A DNA stretch of 64,000 bases from Monocercomonoides exilis (GCA_001643675.2 LSRY02000020.1:1047501-1111500), one strand, 5' to 3'; positions 35,101 through 45,954 are shown, counted from the stretch's first letter. Numbers and translations: made by a program. Notes: generated by a model not told the origin, from the letters alone.

Positions 35101-36740
35101 AAAGCAGTTCAGTTGCACATCCAGCTAAGCTGCAGAATGCATTGACTGCGATGATAATGATGATAAGAGAAGGCAAACTGAATGAAATATTTATTAGGGT
35201 GGATTATCTGGTTGTTGATTGAACAGCTCATATTCATTCCAAGGAAGATGGAATGATCCAATACGAAGTGAGAGGAAATATCATTGAAAAAGAGGAGGAA
35301 GGTGAATGCATGCAGTTACAGAGAAATCCATTTATTATTTTTAAATATTTTCGAAGAAGATGCTGATATGATTTCATATGATTTCATTGATTGGACAAAA
35401 TATTGTGTTTGAAAAGAAAACTTCGAAGGAGCAGTTAACTGTAATCACAATATTTTTAACAGGCAGATTCAAGCTTATCAATAAAATCGGATATCCCCCA
35501 ATCTTTAGCAGCTTTTGAGTGATTATCTTACAATTCTTGCCACAAACAGAAAATGTTTCTGACCTGTTTGTACGAAAAATAGAAATTTACAAAACATCTG
35601 ATGAGGTTGATGACAAAAAATGTAAAGAATGTCAAGAAGAATACGAAAACGAAGGCGAAGAAGAAGAAGAAGAAGAAGAAAAAGATGCAGTTGAGAAATG
35701 CGGAATCAGTCGAACGATATTTGTGATGTTGAGAATAATTTGTATGAAGTTGTTGATTGGCCAAAATGGCTAGCTTGCTGTATAAATTTCAGATTGGTTT
35801 GAAAAATTCAATCACAAAATATGTGAAGAACAGATTGTGGAAGTCAATCAAGTTGGATTTCTTCAAAATCGATTCACTTTCTTTTTGCGATTTCCTTTTT
35901 TTCCCCTCAAAAATAGAAAATGACAATTACTCTTAAATCTCTTTATGTTCCATTTTCCACTTCCATTCAGCTCACAAAATCATCAAAAAATATCAATTCC
36001 CTCCTTTTCTTCATATTTCCCATTCTTTTCCAAAATATTATCTCCTCTCATAAAATATACCTCTCTTCCACTTGAACGTATCTCAATTTTCTTCTTCTTT
36101 CCCTCTTTTGCCCTCTTTTATTTCTTTTCAAAATCCATTTTTCCAATCGTCAATAAGTCCTTCTTCATCACCCCCAACTTTCTCTCTATATTTAAACATT
36201 ATTTTTTTCTCCAAATCTCCACATGCCCTTCCACATCCCTCTGTCTCCAAATTTTGTTTATTCAAAAAATACCTTTCTCGAAATATTAACATTCTAAAAA
36301 ACACTCAACTTTCACCCCCTGCTTCAAATAATTCTCTTCCATCTCTTCGCTGCACCATATCCTTCCTATGCATGGTGTTGATGAGATAAACATCAAATAC
36401 GATTTTGGATTGTTGAGAATATTATTAAAGGAGAAGATCATGCCAAAAATAGAAAAAACCCCTCTGGACATCCATGACAACGTGTACGGGCTGAAAAGAC
36501 CCTCCAGTGAAATATACAATGTATTTTGTGGAAACACATTCTAAGCTGCAATTTGACCATTCTGAGACTGAAATGAAGAGATTGAATTTTTGGAATGATG
36601 ATGGCTGTGGAAATGAGGCTGTTTGGCAAAAAACAGTCGAAGAGCAGTTTGACATTTATTTATTTTATTTATATGAATATTTGCCTGTTGACTGTTTTTG
36701 TGTTGTTTTCAGGGCAGGAAGTGGAAAAGAATGAAAATGA
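32128..36740 (+). pseudogene. Decayed helical, low-complexity protein gene
   Basis: A plus-strand chain of credible coding pieces in changing frames. Leu/Phe-rich helical segments come first ('LSSVSALLHLNPPFDNVAH', near 32240; 'FLRIHFVHFLYYLLLSVSS', near 32395; 'FSQNVPIYQILGTFSLVSFG', near 32870; 'LSVLSLLLSATVLMEFLSPQ', near 33460). Poly-Ser and Glu/Lys spacers follow (33100-33170, 33575-33760, 33985-34050, 34330-34430). Further pieces are 'LLLANTPALPNLLFQRIAR' near 34260 and 'LQNALTAMIMMIREGKL' near 35130, with acidic and aromatic stretches to about 36740. The helical parts suggest an ARM/HEAT- or TPR-like scaffold, but I cannot assign a family. Frame changes without GT-AG boundaries (for example near 32375 and 32820) argue for decay over splicing. 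Whether the pieces after 35.2 kb belong is uncertain. Confidence 0.35.
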
Positions 36741-37229
36741 ATGAAAGCGGGATATCTCGTTGTGCAGGGTGACCATCGAGTTGGGAGAGCGAATTCATAT
36801 GGAAAGCCTTCATGATGTGTAAATTGAGAAGGGAATTAGAACTATAAATTTCTGAGGGAAAACAATCTGTTTTATATCGAGAAAGATGGAAGCAAAACAG
36901 AAAACACAAATATTACAAAATTTAGAAGAGCAAGAAATTGAAGCATTTGATGGAGAAAAGGCTGTTGAAAAGGTGGGTCAGCTATTCAGATGATTAAACG
37001 CTGAAAATTGAATGTTCTCATTTTTTGTTTATCGATTTCAACTTATTTTTTTTTCAAAAATATTATTAAACAGTTTTTTGTTCAAGAAATTGATTACTTA
37101 TGTAGTGTAATTGTTGTTTTCATGTTTTTTAAACCAGCAAACTTTGGTTTTGTTCTGTTTATTGAAATTTTGATATTTTTTGGTAATATTTTAAGTTTTT
37201 TTCAAAATTTGTAATAATAACAATTGGAA
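36741..37229. other. Spacer with one exon-like fragment
   Basis: A plus-strand ATG at 36884 opens 35 codons ('MEAKQKTQILQNLEEQEIEA') that run into a GTGGGT donor-like site near 36971. No downstream exon was found. The rest is AT-rich. Confidence 0.25.
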
Positions 37230-37386
37230 ATAAATTAAAAACGAAAAATAAACAATAATAATAATATAATTATGTATATTTTCACATAATTAAATAAAAT
37301 ATTTTAGATTCAACCCCACCCTTAATGGAAAAAATTTTTGATCAAACGTCGGAATTTTTTATGATATCAAAAAAAATCACCCACAT
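37230..37386. repeat. Dispersed repeat family F, copy 1
   Basis: The shared right end 'TTTTTATGATATCAAAAAAA' plus 'ATCACCCACAT' and the internal 'CCCTTAATGGAAAAAATTTT' correspond to 41820-41975 ('CATTAATGTGAAAATTTTTT'). Left limits are uncertain. Confidence 0.5.
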
Positions 37387-37589
37387 ATTTATTTGTGTAT
37401 TCTAACAATATTGATGTTATTTAAAATGCTAGAATATGACAAGTATATTTTTTATGTGAATAATAGAATTTTGTGTGAAACAATCGTTTTATAGGTTTGA
37501 TCAAATAAAATTTCAGTTTGGGCAGTTGTTTTATCGATTTGTTTAAACAAAACAAACATCCTGAGTGTACTATTCACCATATGAGTTTG

Positions 37590-38483
37590 GCTTTATTGAA
37601 TGAAAAATGAACTTACAGATATTGGATGTGCTTCAAATGCAACAAAAAACGGACAGTTTTCAAAAAAACAAGATAGGAAAATAACAAAATTGGACCGGGC
37701 AAATTTTTTTTAGTAGTTTAATTTCTATGGCAAGGGCTAATGCAAACTCAAATAAGCTCTATTATAAAAGTTGATCCAAAAATTGTGGGATATTGGAGAA
37801 GTGTTTTACGTGTTGAGTGCATGAATATCATTAATCAAAACCCTATCATGATTGGTTGTGTGGGGAAAACAGTTGAAATCGTCGAATGTATTTAGAGAAG
37901 AAGAAAGTATAAGAGAGGCTGAAGAAAAAAGCAGATATGGATATTTGGGGGAATTGAAAGAAATGTAGATAAGAAAATTACAAAAAGAAGATTTGTTTTT
38001 ATTGTTCCAGACCGAAGTGCCTAAACACTTGTTCCTCTAATAAAATCTCATATCCATCCAGGAACCACAATAATGAGCGATGAATGGCGTGCGTACAGCA
38101 GCTTGAAGGATCATGGCCACATTCATCAAACAGTGAATCATTCAAAAAATTTTGTGGATCCAATTACACAGGCATGCACAAATACAGTGGAAGGAATGAG
38201 GTTACATCTGAGATCTTTTTTTCCAAGACATGGCATTAGAGAGAAATATATTGGAGACTATCTTTCTTTTTGGATGGTGAAAAAAACGGTGAAAGTTTCT
38301 TTTATGGATATTGTGGGATATATCGTCTATGGAAGAGAAAATGAGAGAGAAATCATTGAAGAAGAAGAAGAAATCGATAATGACGTTCCTGATATAGATG
38401 ATATTTCTGTTCCAGACGATGACAATTCTTCAAGTGATGAGATTTCTGATGGTGCTAATGCATCAAATTGGAGCGAAGATTAA
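37590..38483 (+). pseudogene. Merlin transposase relic, copy 2 (first catalytic Asp lost)
   Basis: The plus strand carries a Cys pair ('YWMCFKCNKK', near 37623), then 'GCVGKTVEIVECI-RRRKYK' near 37855, where family members have VE(I/M)DE. Here the codon is GTC (Val), so the first catalytic Asp is absent. 'FGGIERNVDKKITKRRFVF' follows, then the second Asp in 'TIMSDEWRAYSSL' (near 38073) and Glu in 'NTVEGMRLHLRS' (near 38185). An uninterrupted acidic C-terminus ends 'ANASNWSED' at 38483. Stops near 37900, 37920 and 38022 and frame changes upstream of 37800 break the N-terminal half. The 38073-38483 stretch is a clean 136-codon frame. It is the same family as the relic at 4973-6000. Confidence 0.8.
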
Positions 38484-38618
38484 TTGATTTATAATTCATT
38501 GTAATCATGACCCAAAAATGAATTTTTTTTTAAATTTTTATATTTCTTTTTTTTTTTCCTAATCATCAATTTCTTATTCATTTAACATGAAAATAATGTG
38601 ATAACATATGTTTTCAAA

Positions 38619-38860
38619 TGGGTAATTCTTTTTGAAAAGTCGCAAATGCTTAATTTTGAAATAAATCAAAAATTTCATATTTTGTTCAAATTTCTGTTTC
38701 TGCTCACGAATCTTCTTTGGAATGAATAAAATAGCATTATCCAGAAATAGATTCCAGATAAGAGAAGTTTGTTGTATGTTTATAAAAATTTGAGCAATAT
38801 ATGAAATTTTTGATTTATTTGATAATTAAACACTTGCGACTTTTCAAAAAGAATTACCCA
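38619..38860. repeat. MITE family A, copy 2 (242 bp)
   Basis: The terminal inverted repeat 'TGGGTAATTCTTTTTGAAAA' is matched at the right by a complement ending 'AAAAAGAATTACCCA'. It lies 135 bp downstream of the Merlin relic. Same length as 14887-15128. Confidence 0.85.
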
Positions 38861-38963
38861 AATAGTTTGATAACATTTAAAATGAAAAATTTTCACTTCG
38901 ATATAATCCCATCTTGCCCATCAAAAGAAGAATAAAAAGAAAAGCAAGATGAAAATTATGTTC

Positions 38964-38965
<2 letters not shown>

Positions 38966-38999
<34 letters not shown>
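38966..38999. repeat. Poly-A tract (34 nt)
   Basis: An uninterrupted run of A. It could be a retroposition tail or simple slippage; no adjacent retroelement was recognised. Confidence 0.9.
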
Positions 39000-39000
<1 letters not shown>

Positions 39001-39129
39001 ATTAGGAGCCAAAGAGAAGTGAAAATGCGAATGTGTTTTAAGATGTTTGATTTCAAAACCTATAATTTTTCTTCTTCTGATCTTTATAAGAAAAACTCAC
39101 TATTTGTAAGTTTTCTTTGTATTTCACAA

Positions 39130-40745
39130 GATAATCGTCAAGCACAGCAAATAAATTAAGAAGATACTTCTTCTTCTTAGGATTCATCTTCTAATATAAG
39201 TGAAGCAAAAGTTCCACAGCCTTTTTTGCAATCTCCTAGTACGTCTGTTTCTTCAACCTTTGTTCTTCAAGAAATGCAGTGTTCGTTCCGCTTCAAACTT
39301 TCTTCTTTTCTCCACCACTAAGTCGGATGTACTGAGACATGCTTGCGGAAAAGTACAATGGAAGACAACGGATTGCTTCTGCCTGTTGATGGATGGGACA
39401 TTGAGAAGTTTGTGTGTTATGTTGAAGTGTGGATTTTGGCCCGAACACAAAATTATTTTGCTGAGTTTAGGCTTTCTGAAAAATGAATGAAGGCACTGAA
39501 AGACGAAGAAGTAGAGATCTGTGCAAGGAGGATGAGAGAGAAGGAAAAAGGAAAGGATGGAAAGAAAGAGAAAAGAAGGGGAATGCGAAGGAGTCATAGA
39601 GGATGGAATACCTTTAAGGATGAAATAGCTATTGAGAAATCCATCTGTAGCCAACTAATAGTGTTCAAAAGAACAAGAACAAGACTATCCTATTCGAACT
39701 CTAATCGGATGTCTACAAGGGAGGTCAGAGCGTCGAAGAAGGAGGAGCAGCAGATCCAGAGGATGTTGACGATGGAAGTGGCGATGTGGAGGACGGCTGT
39801 GTGGAGGAAGGAGCAGGGGAAAGCGGTTTGCCACTCTAGCGGACAGAGAAGCCAGTGTCTTTGCAAGAGAAAATCTGTTGAACGGAACAGAAAATGATAA
39901 ATGGGAGGATATTGACTTCTAGGGAGCAGGAACGGGAGAATTCAAAGCTGTAGATGAAGGAGTATTTTTGTGAAAGAGGTCTTTGGAAAGATAATGGAAA
40001 GGATAATTCCATTGATTAAATACAAAGTGTTAGAGCAGCGGAGAAAAAGGTACTTTCCCGCGAAGGAGAAGCCCAATGAAAAGCGGAGGTTGATGATGGA
40101 GAAGAAGATGGGAGGGGCGCCAACAGTGCGGAAGCAGTCGATGAAGAGACCACCCCCTTTGCTGGCGGTGTGGGAGCAGATGCGCTGTATGAGGATGCAG
40201 GAGGATACGCGCAGCGGCGATTTGTCTCATTCGAGGCACTGAATATCGGATCCACCCTTGGTCGATTCTTCGCTCACGCAACAAACAAACACAAGCATAA
40301 TCCTCTTATTACTCTGAACATTCATTATTTGTGTTATTGGAGGAGTGAAAAACAATTATTGTTCTTTGATCTGTGGCAGCCAAGCCAGCCAGAGAAGTGG
40401 AGCCATCCAGGGCACATGTGCAGATGGCCACGAGGGAATTGCAAGAGAGCAAAGAGGAGGAGACTGGGAAGGATTCAAAGTTTAGCCGAGGTGGATGCAG
40501 AGACTGATGCTGTAATGATGAAGAGGTGAGGGAGTAGCTTTCGAGAGACGTACGCTCTTCTGCTCCATCAACCATTGCATTCGTAAAGCTTTTTTGTTTA
40601 GCCCGTATGGAAAAGGAACGTCGCGACAAAAGGATAAGAGCATCAGGTGTGGATATCTGGATGAAGGATAAGAGACGAGGAAGAAAATATGGAGAATCAA
40701 CGGAGAAACGAAAGGAGGAAAATAAAATGAAGATGTTCGTTTCAT
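39130..40745 (+). pseudogene. Decayed low-complexity gene
   Basis: A GC-richer island with credible coding pieces in different plus-strand frames: Ser-rich 'QPFLQSPSTSVSSTFVLQE' near 39220, 'GLLLPVDGWDIEKFVCYVEV' near 39370, and a Lys/Arg/Glu-rich stretch 39487-39897. An acidic Gly-rich stretch follows ('DDGEEDGRGANSAEAVDEE', near 40095) with 'GADALYEDAGGYAQRRFVSF' near 40170. Stops near 39320 and 39485 and frame changes break it. No family is recognised; the assignment as one gene is inference from GC content and strand. Confidence 0.3.
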
Positions 40746-41070
40746 AGAAGCTTTTTTTGTGTTTAAAACCAAAATTTACAAATTTCTATTCAATTTTAAT
40801 TATTTTCTTTGTAAAAATTTCAACAATATTGTTTTTCCAATTTATTAAAACTACTTCTTTTGTGAATTATTTCCTTTGAAACAAAAACAAACATCACAGT
40901 TGTTTATTTGATAAATGAAATGAATAACCATCATATTTTTCCATCTGTGAAAGAGAAGAAATTTTGTTTTTCAACAAATGTTTTGTAATTATCTTAATCA
41001 ATCTTTAATTACTTTGTTATAACATTATAAATCAATTTCTCAAGCAAATATATGAAAAATATTCGTAAAT

Positions 41071-41340
41071 GGGGGAAAATATGGACTTTCAAGCTTTTTA
41101 TGCACAAAGCATAAAAAAATTGCTTCACTCATAACATTATTTCCCTTTCAAAGATTTTTAAAATGAATTTGATTTCCATATTCAAAAACAGGCGTCATTG
41201 AAATCATAACTTAAAATTTTCCAACATTTCACGAATTTTTAAAAATGGACCCAATTATAATGTGTTTTTTGTTCTCTGAAAGTCAATGAAAAGTTCATTA
41301 TTTTTCAATGAAAATGCTTGAAGCAAAATATTTTGCCCCA
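41071..41340. repeat. Family C element, copy 2
   Basis: It begins 'GGGGGAAAATATGGACTTTC' and ends 'AGCAAAATATTTTGCCCCA', whose complement resembles the start, giving an imperfect terminal inverted repeat. Same orientation and plan as 6513-6785 and 61312-61579. A family D element starts 65 bp downstream. Confidence 0.75.
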
Positions 41341-41405
41341 GTTATAATTATCATCAAGATTTTAAAACAATTTAACTTTTTTTTGTTTATATAAGTTTTG
41401 ATATA

Positions 41406-41764
41406 CAGATATCGCACTAAATACCGGACAAGATCGATTTCACGATAACTGCAAGAAAAATAATTCTGTTTATTTTCCTCAAAATATTTCTCATCAATAC
41501 AAACTCACATGACATACAAGACCTTCATGACTTCCTCGTTTGTGCTCTGAAAAAATAATTTTTGAAATCTCGGAGAAATAGGATTTTGAGTTTCTCCGAG
41601 ATTTCAATAATTAATTTTCACTGAGCACAAATGAAGCTATTTTGAAAGTCTTGTTTTTCCAATGAGTTTGTATTGATGAGAAATATTTTGAGGAAAATTA
41701 ACAGAATTATTTCTCTTGCAGTTATTGTGAAATCGATCTTGTCCGGTATTTTGTGCGATATCTG
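41406..41764. repeat. Family D palindromic element, copy 1 (359 bp)
   Basis: Two arms of roughly 170 bp face each other around a short loop near 41583-41594. The ends are 'CAGATATCGCA' and its complement, followed by 'ACCGGACAAGATCGATTTCA' in each arm. A stretch of about 55 bp inside each arm differs between the arms ('ACATGACATACAAGACC' against 'ATTGGAAAAACAAGACT'), yet each version is preserved in the second copy at 60773-61150, which lies in the opposite orientation. No start-to-stop gene; the open frames simply follow the palindrome. Confidence 0.9.
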
Positions 41765-41819
41765 AATGTGAACATTTTTTAAAAACTTTTCACAAAATTC
41801 GAAATAAAAATATTTATAA

Positions 41820-41975
41820 ACCAATTAATATTAACTAATAATAAATAATAATTATATATTAAACTATATTTTCTTGTTATTTCAAATGAAATTTTTTTTT
41901 TACCACAACCATTAATGTGAAAATTTTTTAATCCAACTTCGAAAATTTTTATGATATCAAAAAAATCACCCACAT
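41820..41975. repeat. Dispersed repeat family F, copy 2
   Basis: It ends 'TTTTTATGATATCAAAAAAA' then 'TCACCCACAT', as at 37230-37386, with a related AT-rich left part. Confidence 0.5.
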
Positions 41976-42059
41976 CGAAAGAGAAACAAACTTTGTTTTC
42001 ATCATTCCTTTCAGACAAACAAATTTTGCGAATATGAACTAATGAAAAAGTTGATTGCA

Positions 42060-44991
42060 AATAAAGAAACAAACTTTGAAGAAGTGCTTCCAACGATTGC
42101 ATGATTCAACAATATCTTTTTTCTCCAATAATGTTTTTCATTTTAGAAATGGCTCTTTCGCAGCAAGCTTCGCTGCAAGGTGAAGTTACAAGCGCAAGAC
42201 AAAGCCCAGAATAGACGATTTGCAGATCTCCATATAAAGAAAAAGCGTAATAAAATATATATGCATCTTCCTCAACGACTTCAGATGAGCTGCTTTTCAT
42301 GAATCGTTGAAATAACATACCGCAGCCTTCTATTATTCTTTTGTCTAAATTTCCAATGGTCTTATTGCAGTATTTTATAAATGCTGATGACAATCGAGGA
42401 TACCAATCCATCAATATCATGCTTTCAATCATCTGATTAGACTCTCTCTCTTTAAAATACAAATCTTCCATAATTATTAATTTCTTTCTTGGATAAAAAA
42501 GAATTTTCAAATAATCTTTATCATTTTCACTGTTGCTGCTGTCAGAAAATTCATCATGATCATCTTCATTCATGCATGCATGCAGTTCTGTGTCTTCATC
42601 CATGTCCATTCAGTTCTGTTTTCGTTCTTTTTTTGTTTGATTATCGGTTGAAACTGCTTCATCAATCATTGTGTAATTATCCGAAGAAGAAGAGTGATTT
42701 GGAGATGAAGATGAATACGATGAATAAGAAGAAAAGTGAGAAGATCTTAATTGTGGAACTTCCGAAAGTTGATGGTTGCTGAAGGGAAATAATTCAAACA
42801 AATCGTTCACTGCTTTGTCTTCAGCCTCTTGCAAACCGAACTCGTCTTCCGATTCACTCTCTAAATCTCTCTTTAACATTTGGGCTTCCTCCATCACTTC
42901 AGAAGAATCCTTTGCTTCCGTGAAATTATTCAAATCATTTATTGTTTGTTCGAATTCATCAGAAAATAATCGTTCGTTTTTCAATAAATCTTTTGTTGTT
43001 CGTTCAGAGAATATATTCGAGACAGTCATTACCACATTTTTTTTTTGAATATTTGTCATCACATAAATTTCGAATGGCATGAATTTGTTCTTCACCACAC
43101 AAAATTGATTTATCCTTTGGAAATTCGAAAGGTTCAGACATAGCATAAAATGTTGAATAATGACATCGCAACAACGAATCAGCAGAATTGTCTAAAGAAT
43201 GAGTAATAAATTAATGTTCGTGAATGATCTGATTTTCTTTTGATGCTTTATTCGTTGATTGAATAGCTGAAAAAAACTTGTCGAAAAATCTTGAATAATT
43301 GATAAACTCATTCGAAAACTATTGTGTTCTGTATAATTCCATGCCAATTGGAATCACAGCGAACGAAGAAGAAAAGAATTCTCTTAGAGAGCCTATTCAA
43401 AAATAATTATTTATTTGTATAAGATAATTAGAAATTGCATAATTCCATTTCTCTTCAGAAAATAATGGATACCTTGTAATTCCAATGAAAATTACAATTA
43501 TTCGTTGAATAAACAGGAAAACGTGACAAAGTTTTGTTTTATTGCTTTCCAAATGAAGATGAAACTTAACCAAAGGAAGAAGAAAAAGTTCAACTTTCAT
43601 GATGTAAATTAAATCTTCTTTTGAAATCCATTTTTCTTTCTCAATAACTTGGCTCTTTTTTCGAATAAAGGAACATAAATTGAACAAACTGAACCACCTC
43701 GTGACAATGAACGAATGAACAGTTTTTTTCAATAATAGTCTGATGGAATTTCTATGTGCAAATTGAGCAAATTGCAATAATTTCTTTTTGATTTCTGGAA
43801 GAAAAGGCACTTTGCTGAAATAAGAACTTATTACAAGATTAGTGAAATTGCTGCAACAATTGATGTGTACAGGTTTTATTGCAAAAGGATGTTCGACAAA
43901 TGTGCTTTCTTCAGAATGAGCGTTTGATAATTTTTCAATTACCTTTTTTTGAGCAGAAAACACGTCTGCACAAAAACTTCTTATTGTCACATAAAACGAC
44001 TGGAATTCCGAGATGATATTTTCCCGAATATAAGAGTATTCATCAGTTGAATAACAACAAGGACATAAACCTCTGAAAAATGGAGAAGACTAGAATGAAA
44101 GAGAAGTAACAGAAACAACAGAATACGAAAAATTTCCAGATGATCCACCGTCCAGTTAAACGCAAACGCTTTAATTTGTTATTGATTTGATTCTTTCAAG
44201 CTTTGTTGTTGTTTTGCTTTTCAAAACCATCTAGGAAACTTTTTTTCTTGTAAGATATGGGAAAATCCATGTTTGTGATAAAGATGAATTTTCTTGACTG
44301 ATTCGCATTAATGAAGATAAAAATGTATTCATTTCATCTGACGATGCTTTTGAAAATGAAACGTTGCATTTGCAAACCATTTTGACATATAGATCTTCAA
44401 GCTCACTTGTAATTGTTGCTTTTTCATAATTTGATTTTTCCATTTCGCTGTGAATTGCAAGTTGTTGTCGCTGCATTAATAATGTTGATATTTGCTGATG
44501 TTTTAATAATTGACAATTATGTTTGATGATATTAGGATATGATTTTCTTCCTAATACACCACAAGGAAAACCGTCTTTTGAATTTGGGCACATGAAATAT
44601 CTGTGACAATCATTTTTTGCAGCTCCATGTTCGTCAACTTTTGAGTAAGAAATCAAAAAATTGTTATTCACAATTTCAAAGGATATTTTTGATAAATATT
44701 CGTCATTTTTTTTGGGATGCTTAAACACTCAGAATAAATGAAATTAAAAAATGATTAAAAATTGGTAAAACACAAAACAAAACTTGGACCGGATTTTGAG
44801 TTTCCACATTTTTCGAGTTTTACTAATTGACGATGAGCTTTTTTCAACTCTTCCATCTTTTTTTCGAAAGCATCAGCCTTTAGAAAAAAAATTCATCTTT
44901 CAAAGTGATTTGAAAAAGAATATCAAACGATTAAAATATTTGAAATGCTATTTATCAATCCTTCCTCAAGTGAAATTCGTTCTTCACCCAT
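42060..44991 (-). pseudogene. hAT transposase relic, element 2 (introns shared with element 1)
   Basis: Minus-strand model: exon 1 44991-44929 (21 codons, 'MGEERISLEEGLINSISN'), intron 44928-44878 (51 bp), exon 2 44877-44784 (94 nt), intron 44783-44728 (56 bp), then exon 3. Intron positions, phases (0 and 1) and the 94-nt exon 2 match hAT element 1. Exon 3 has the zinc-finger-like 'RYFMCPNSKDG' with altered Cys spacing, and 'FPYLTRKKVS' near 44240. A degraded core follows, with 'LDGGSSGNFS' for the first catalytic region and 'RSFCADVFSAQKK' for the second. The dimerisation motif 'SPCSEACCERAISKMKNII' lies near 42170-42120. It is broken by a stop near 44231, further stops and frame changes between 44230 and 43990, and between 43396 and 43146, and a TGA near 42106 just before the last residues. 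Non-functional. Confidence 0.85.
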
Positions 44992-45143
44992 AGTGCTTTC
45001 TTCCAAGGCGCTGCCTGTAACTGACATCATTGACATTTTTTTGATCAAAATAATCCATCTCCATCAATGCTGTCAGTTCCCCATAATTAATAAAGCACAC
45101 CTCTGTGACCTGACAAATAACTTGAAGCCTCGTCTGTTACAAG
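44992..45143. other. hAT element 2 leader with terminal-repeat-like motif
   Basis: Upstream of the minus-strand hAT gene lie TGACA/TGTCA motifs (45008-45075) and 'CACCTCTG' at 45098-45105. On the minus strand this is CAGAGGTG, a typical hAT terminal start. The 8 bp outside ('TGACCTGA', 45106-45113) would be the target duplication, but no matching copy was found at the other end. Confidence 0.4.

Positions 45144-45198
<55 letters not shown>
45144..45198. repeat. Poly-A tract (55 nt)
   Basis: An uninterrupted A run between the hAT 2 end and the hairpin element. The poly-Lys frame across it is meaningless. Confidence 0.95.
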
Positions 45199-45200
<2 letters not shown>

Positions 45201-45227
45201 ATTATTTTTTAAAATTTATATATAATA

Positions 45228-45595
45228 ATGGTGAGGGAAAAAACCCGCACAAGGGAAAAAACCCGCACACATGACATTTTCTTTAGAATTAATCAATCAA
45301 TTTCATATATGTGGAAGATTATTGCATTTTAAGTCTTCCATTAACTTCTTTTAGTCCAATATTTCGTATTTCAATAAAAAAATCAAAAACAAAAAATTTT
45401 GATCTTTTTTGATCTTTAGATCAATATTTTTTGTTTTTGATTTTTTTATTGAAATACGAAATATTGGACTAAAAGAAGTTAATGGAAGACTTAAAATGCA
45501 ATAATCTTCCACATATATGAAATTGATTGATTAATTCTAAAGAAAATGTCATGTGTGCGGGTTTTTTCCCTTGTGCGGGTTTTTTCCCTCACCAT
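45228..45595. repeat. 368-bp near-perfect hairpin element (family G)
   Basis: Arms of about 177 nt are almost perfectly complementary around a 14-nt loop at 45405-45418; I see only isolated mismatches, such as TTT against TAT beside the loop. Each end begins 'ATGGTGAGGG' followed by two direct copies of 'GGGAAAAAACCCGCACA'. The very high arm identity implies either recent origin or recent arm-to-arm correction. There is no gene inside; a transcript would fold into one long double strand. Confidence 0.95.
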
Positions 45596-45687
45596 AAATT
45601 ATTGCAAAAACTTCTGAAGACTTTTCAAAGCACTATGGAAAAGATTTGTTGACAGCATCTGTAATATCTTTTCGTTTTTTGTATTTT

Positions 45688-45954
45688 GTCTGACGGTCAA
45701 TGACAAATTGTGACAAAAAAATTCCTCAACTGACATTTTATGTCAAATAAAATAAATATTGGGAACTTGATCACATAAATAAAAAATTTGATTTTTCCAA
45801 AATAATTAGAATCATTTTTTATCAATTTTCATATTAATTATTATTGTAATAAAGAATTATGAAATCGTTATTAATAACCCTTTTTGACAAAGCATAAATA
45901 TCTTATCAGTCATTTTGTCATTTTTTCAATTTTCTCTTGTAATATCACAGAGGT
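45688..45954. repeat. Dispersed repeat family E, copy 2
   Basis: It aligns along its length with 9371-9645, from 'CAATGACAAATTGTGAC' and 'TCAACTGACATT' to 'CAGTCATTTTGTCATTTTTT' and a '(C)AGAGGT' end. It abuts family B copy 3 directly. Confidence 0.65.
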
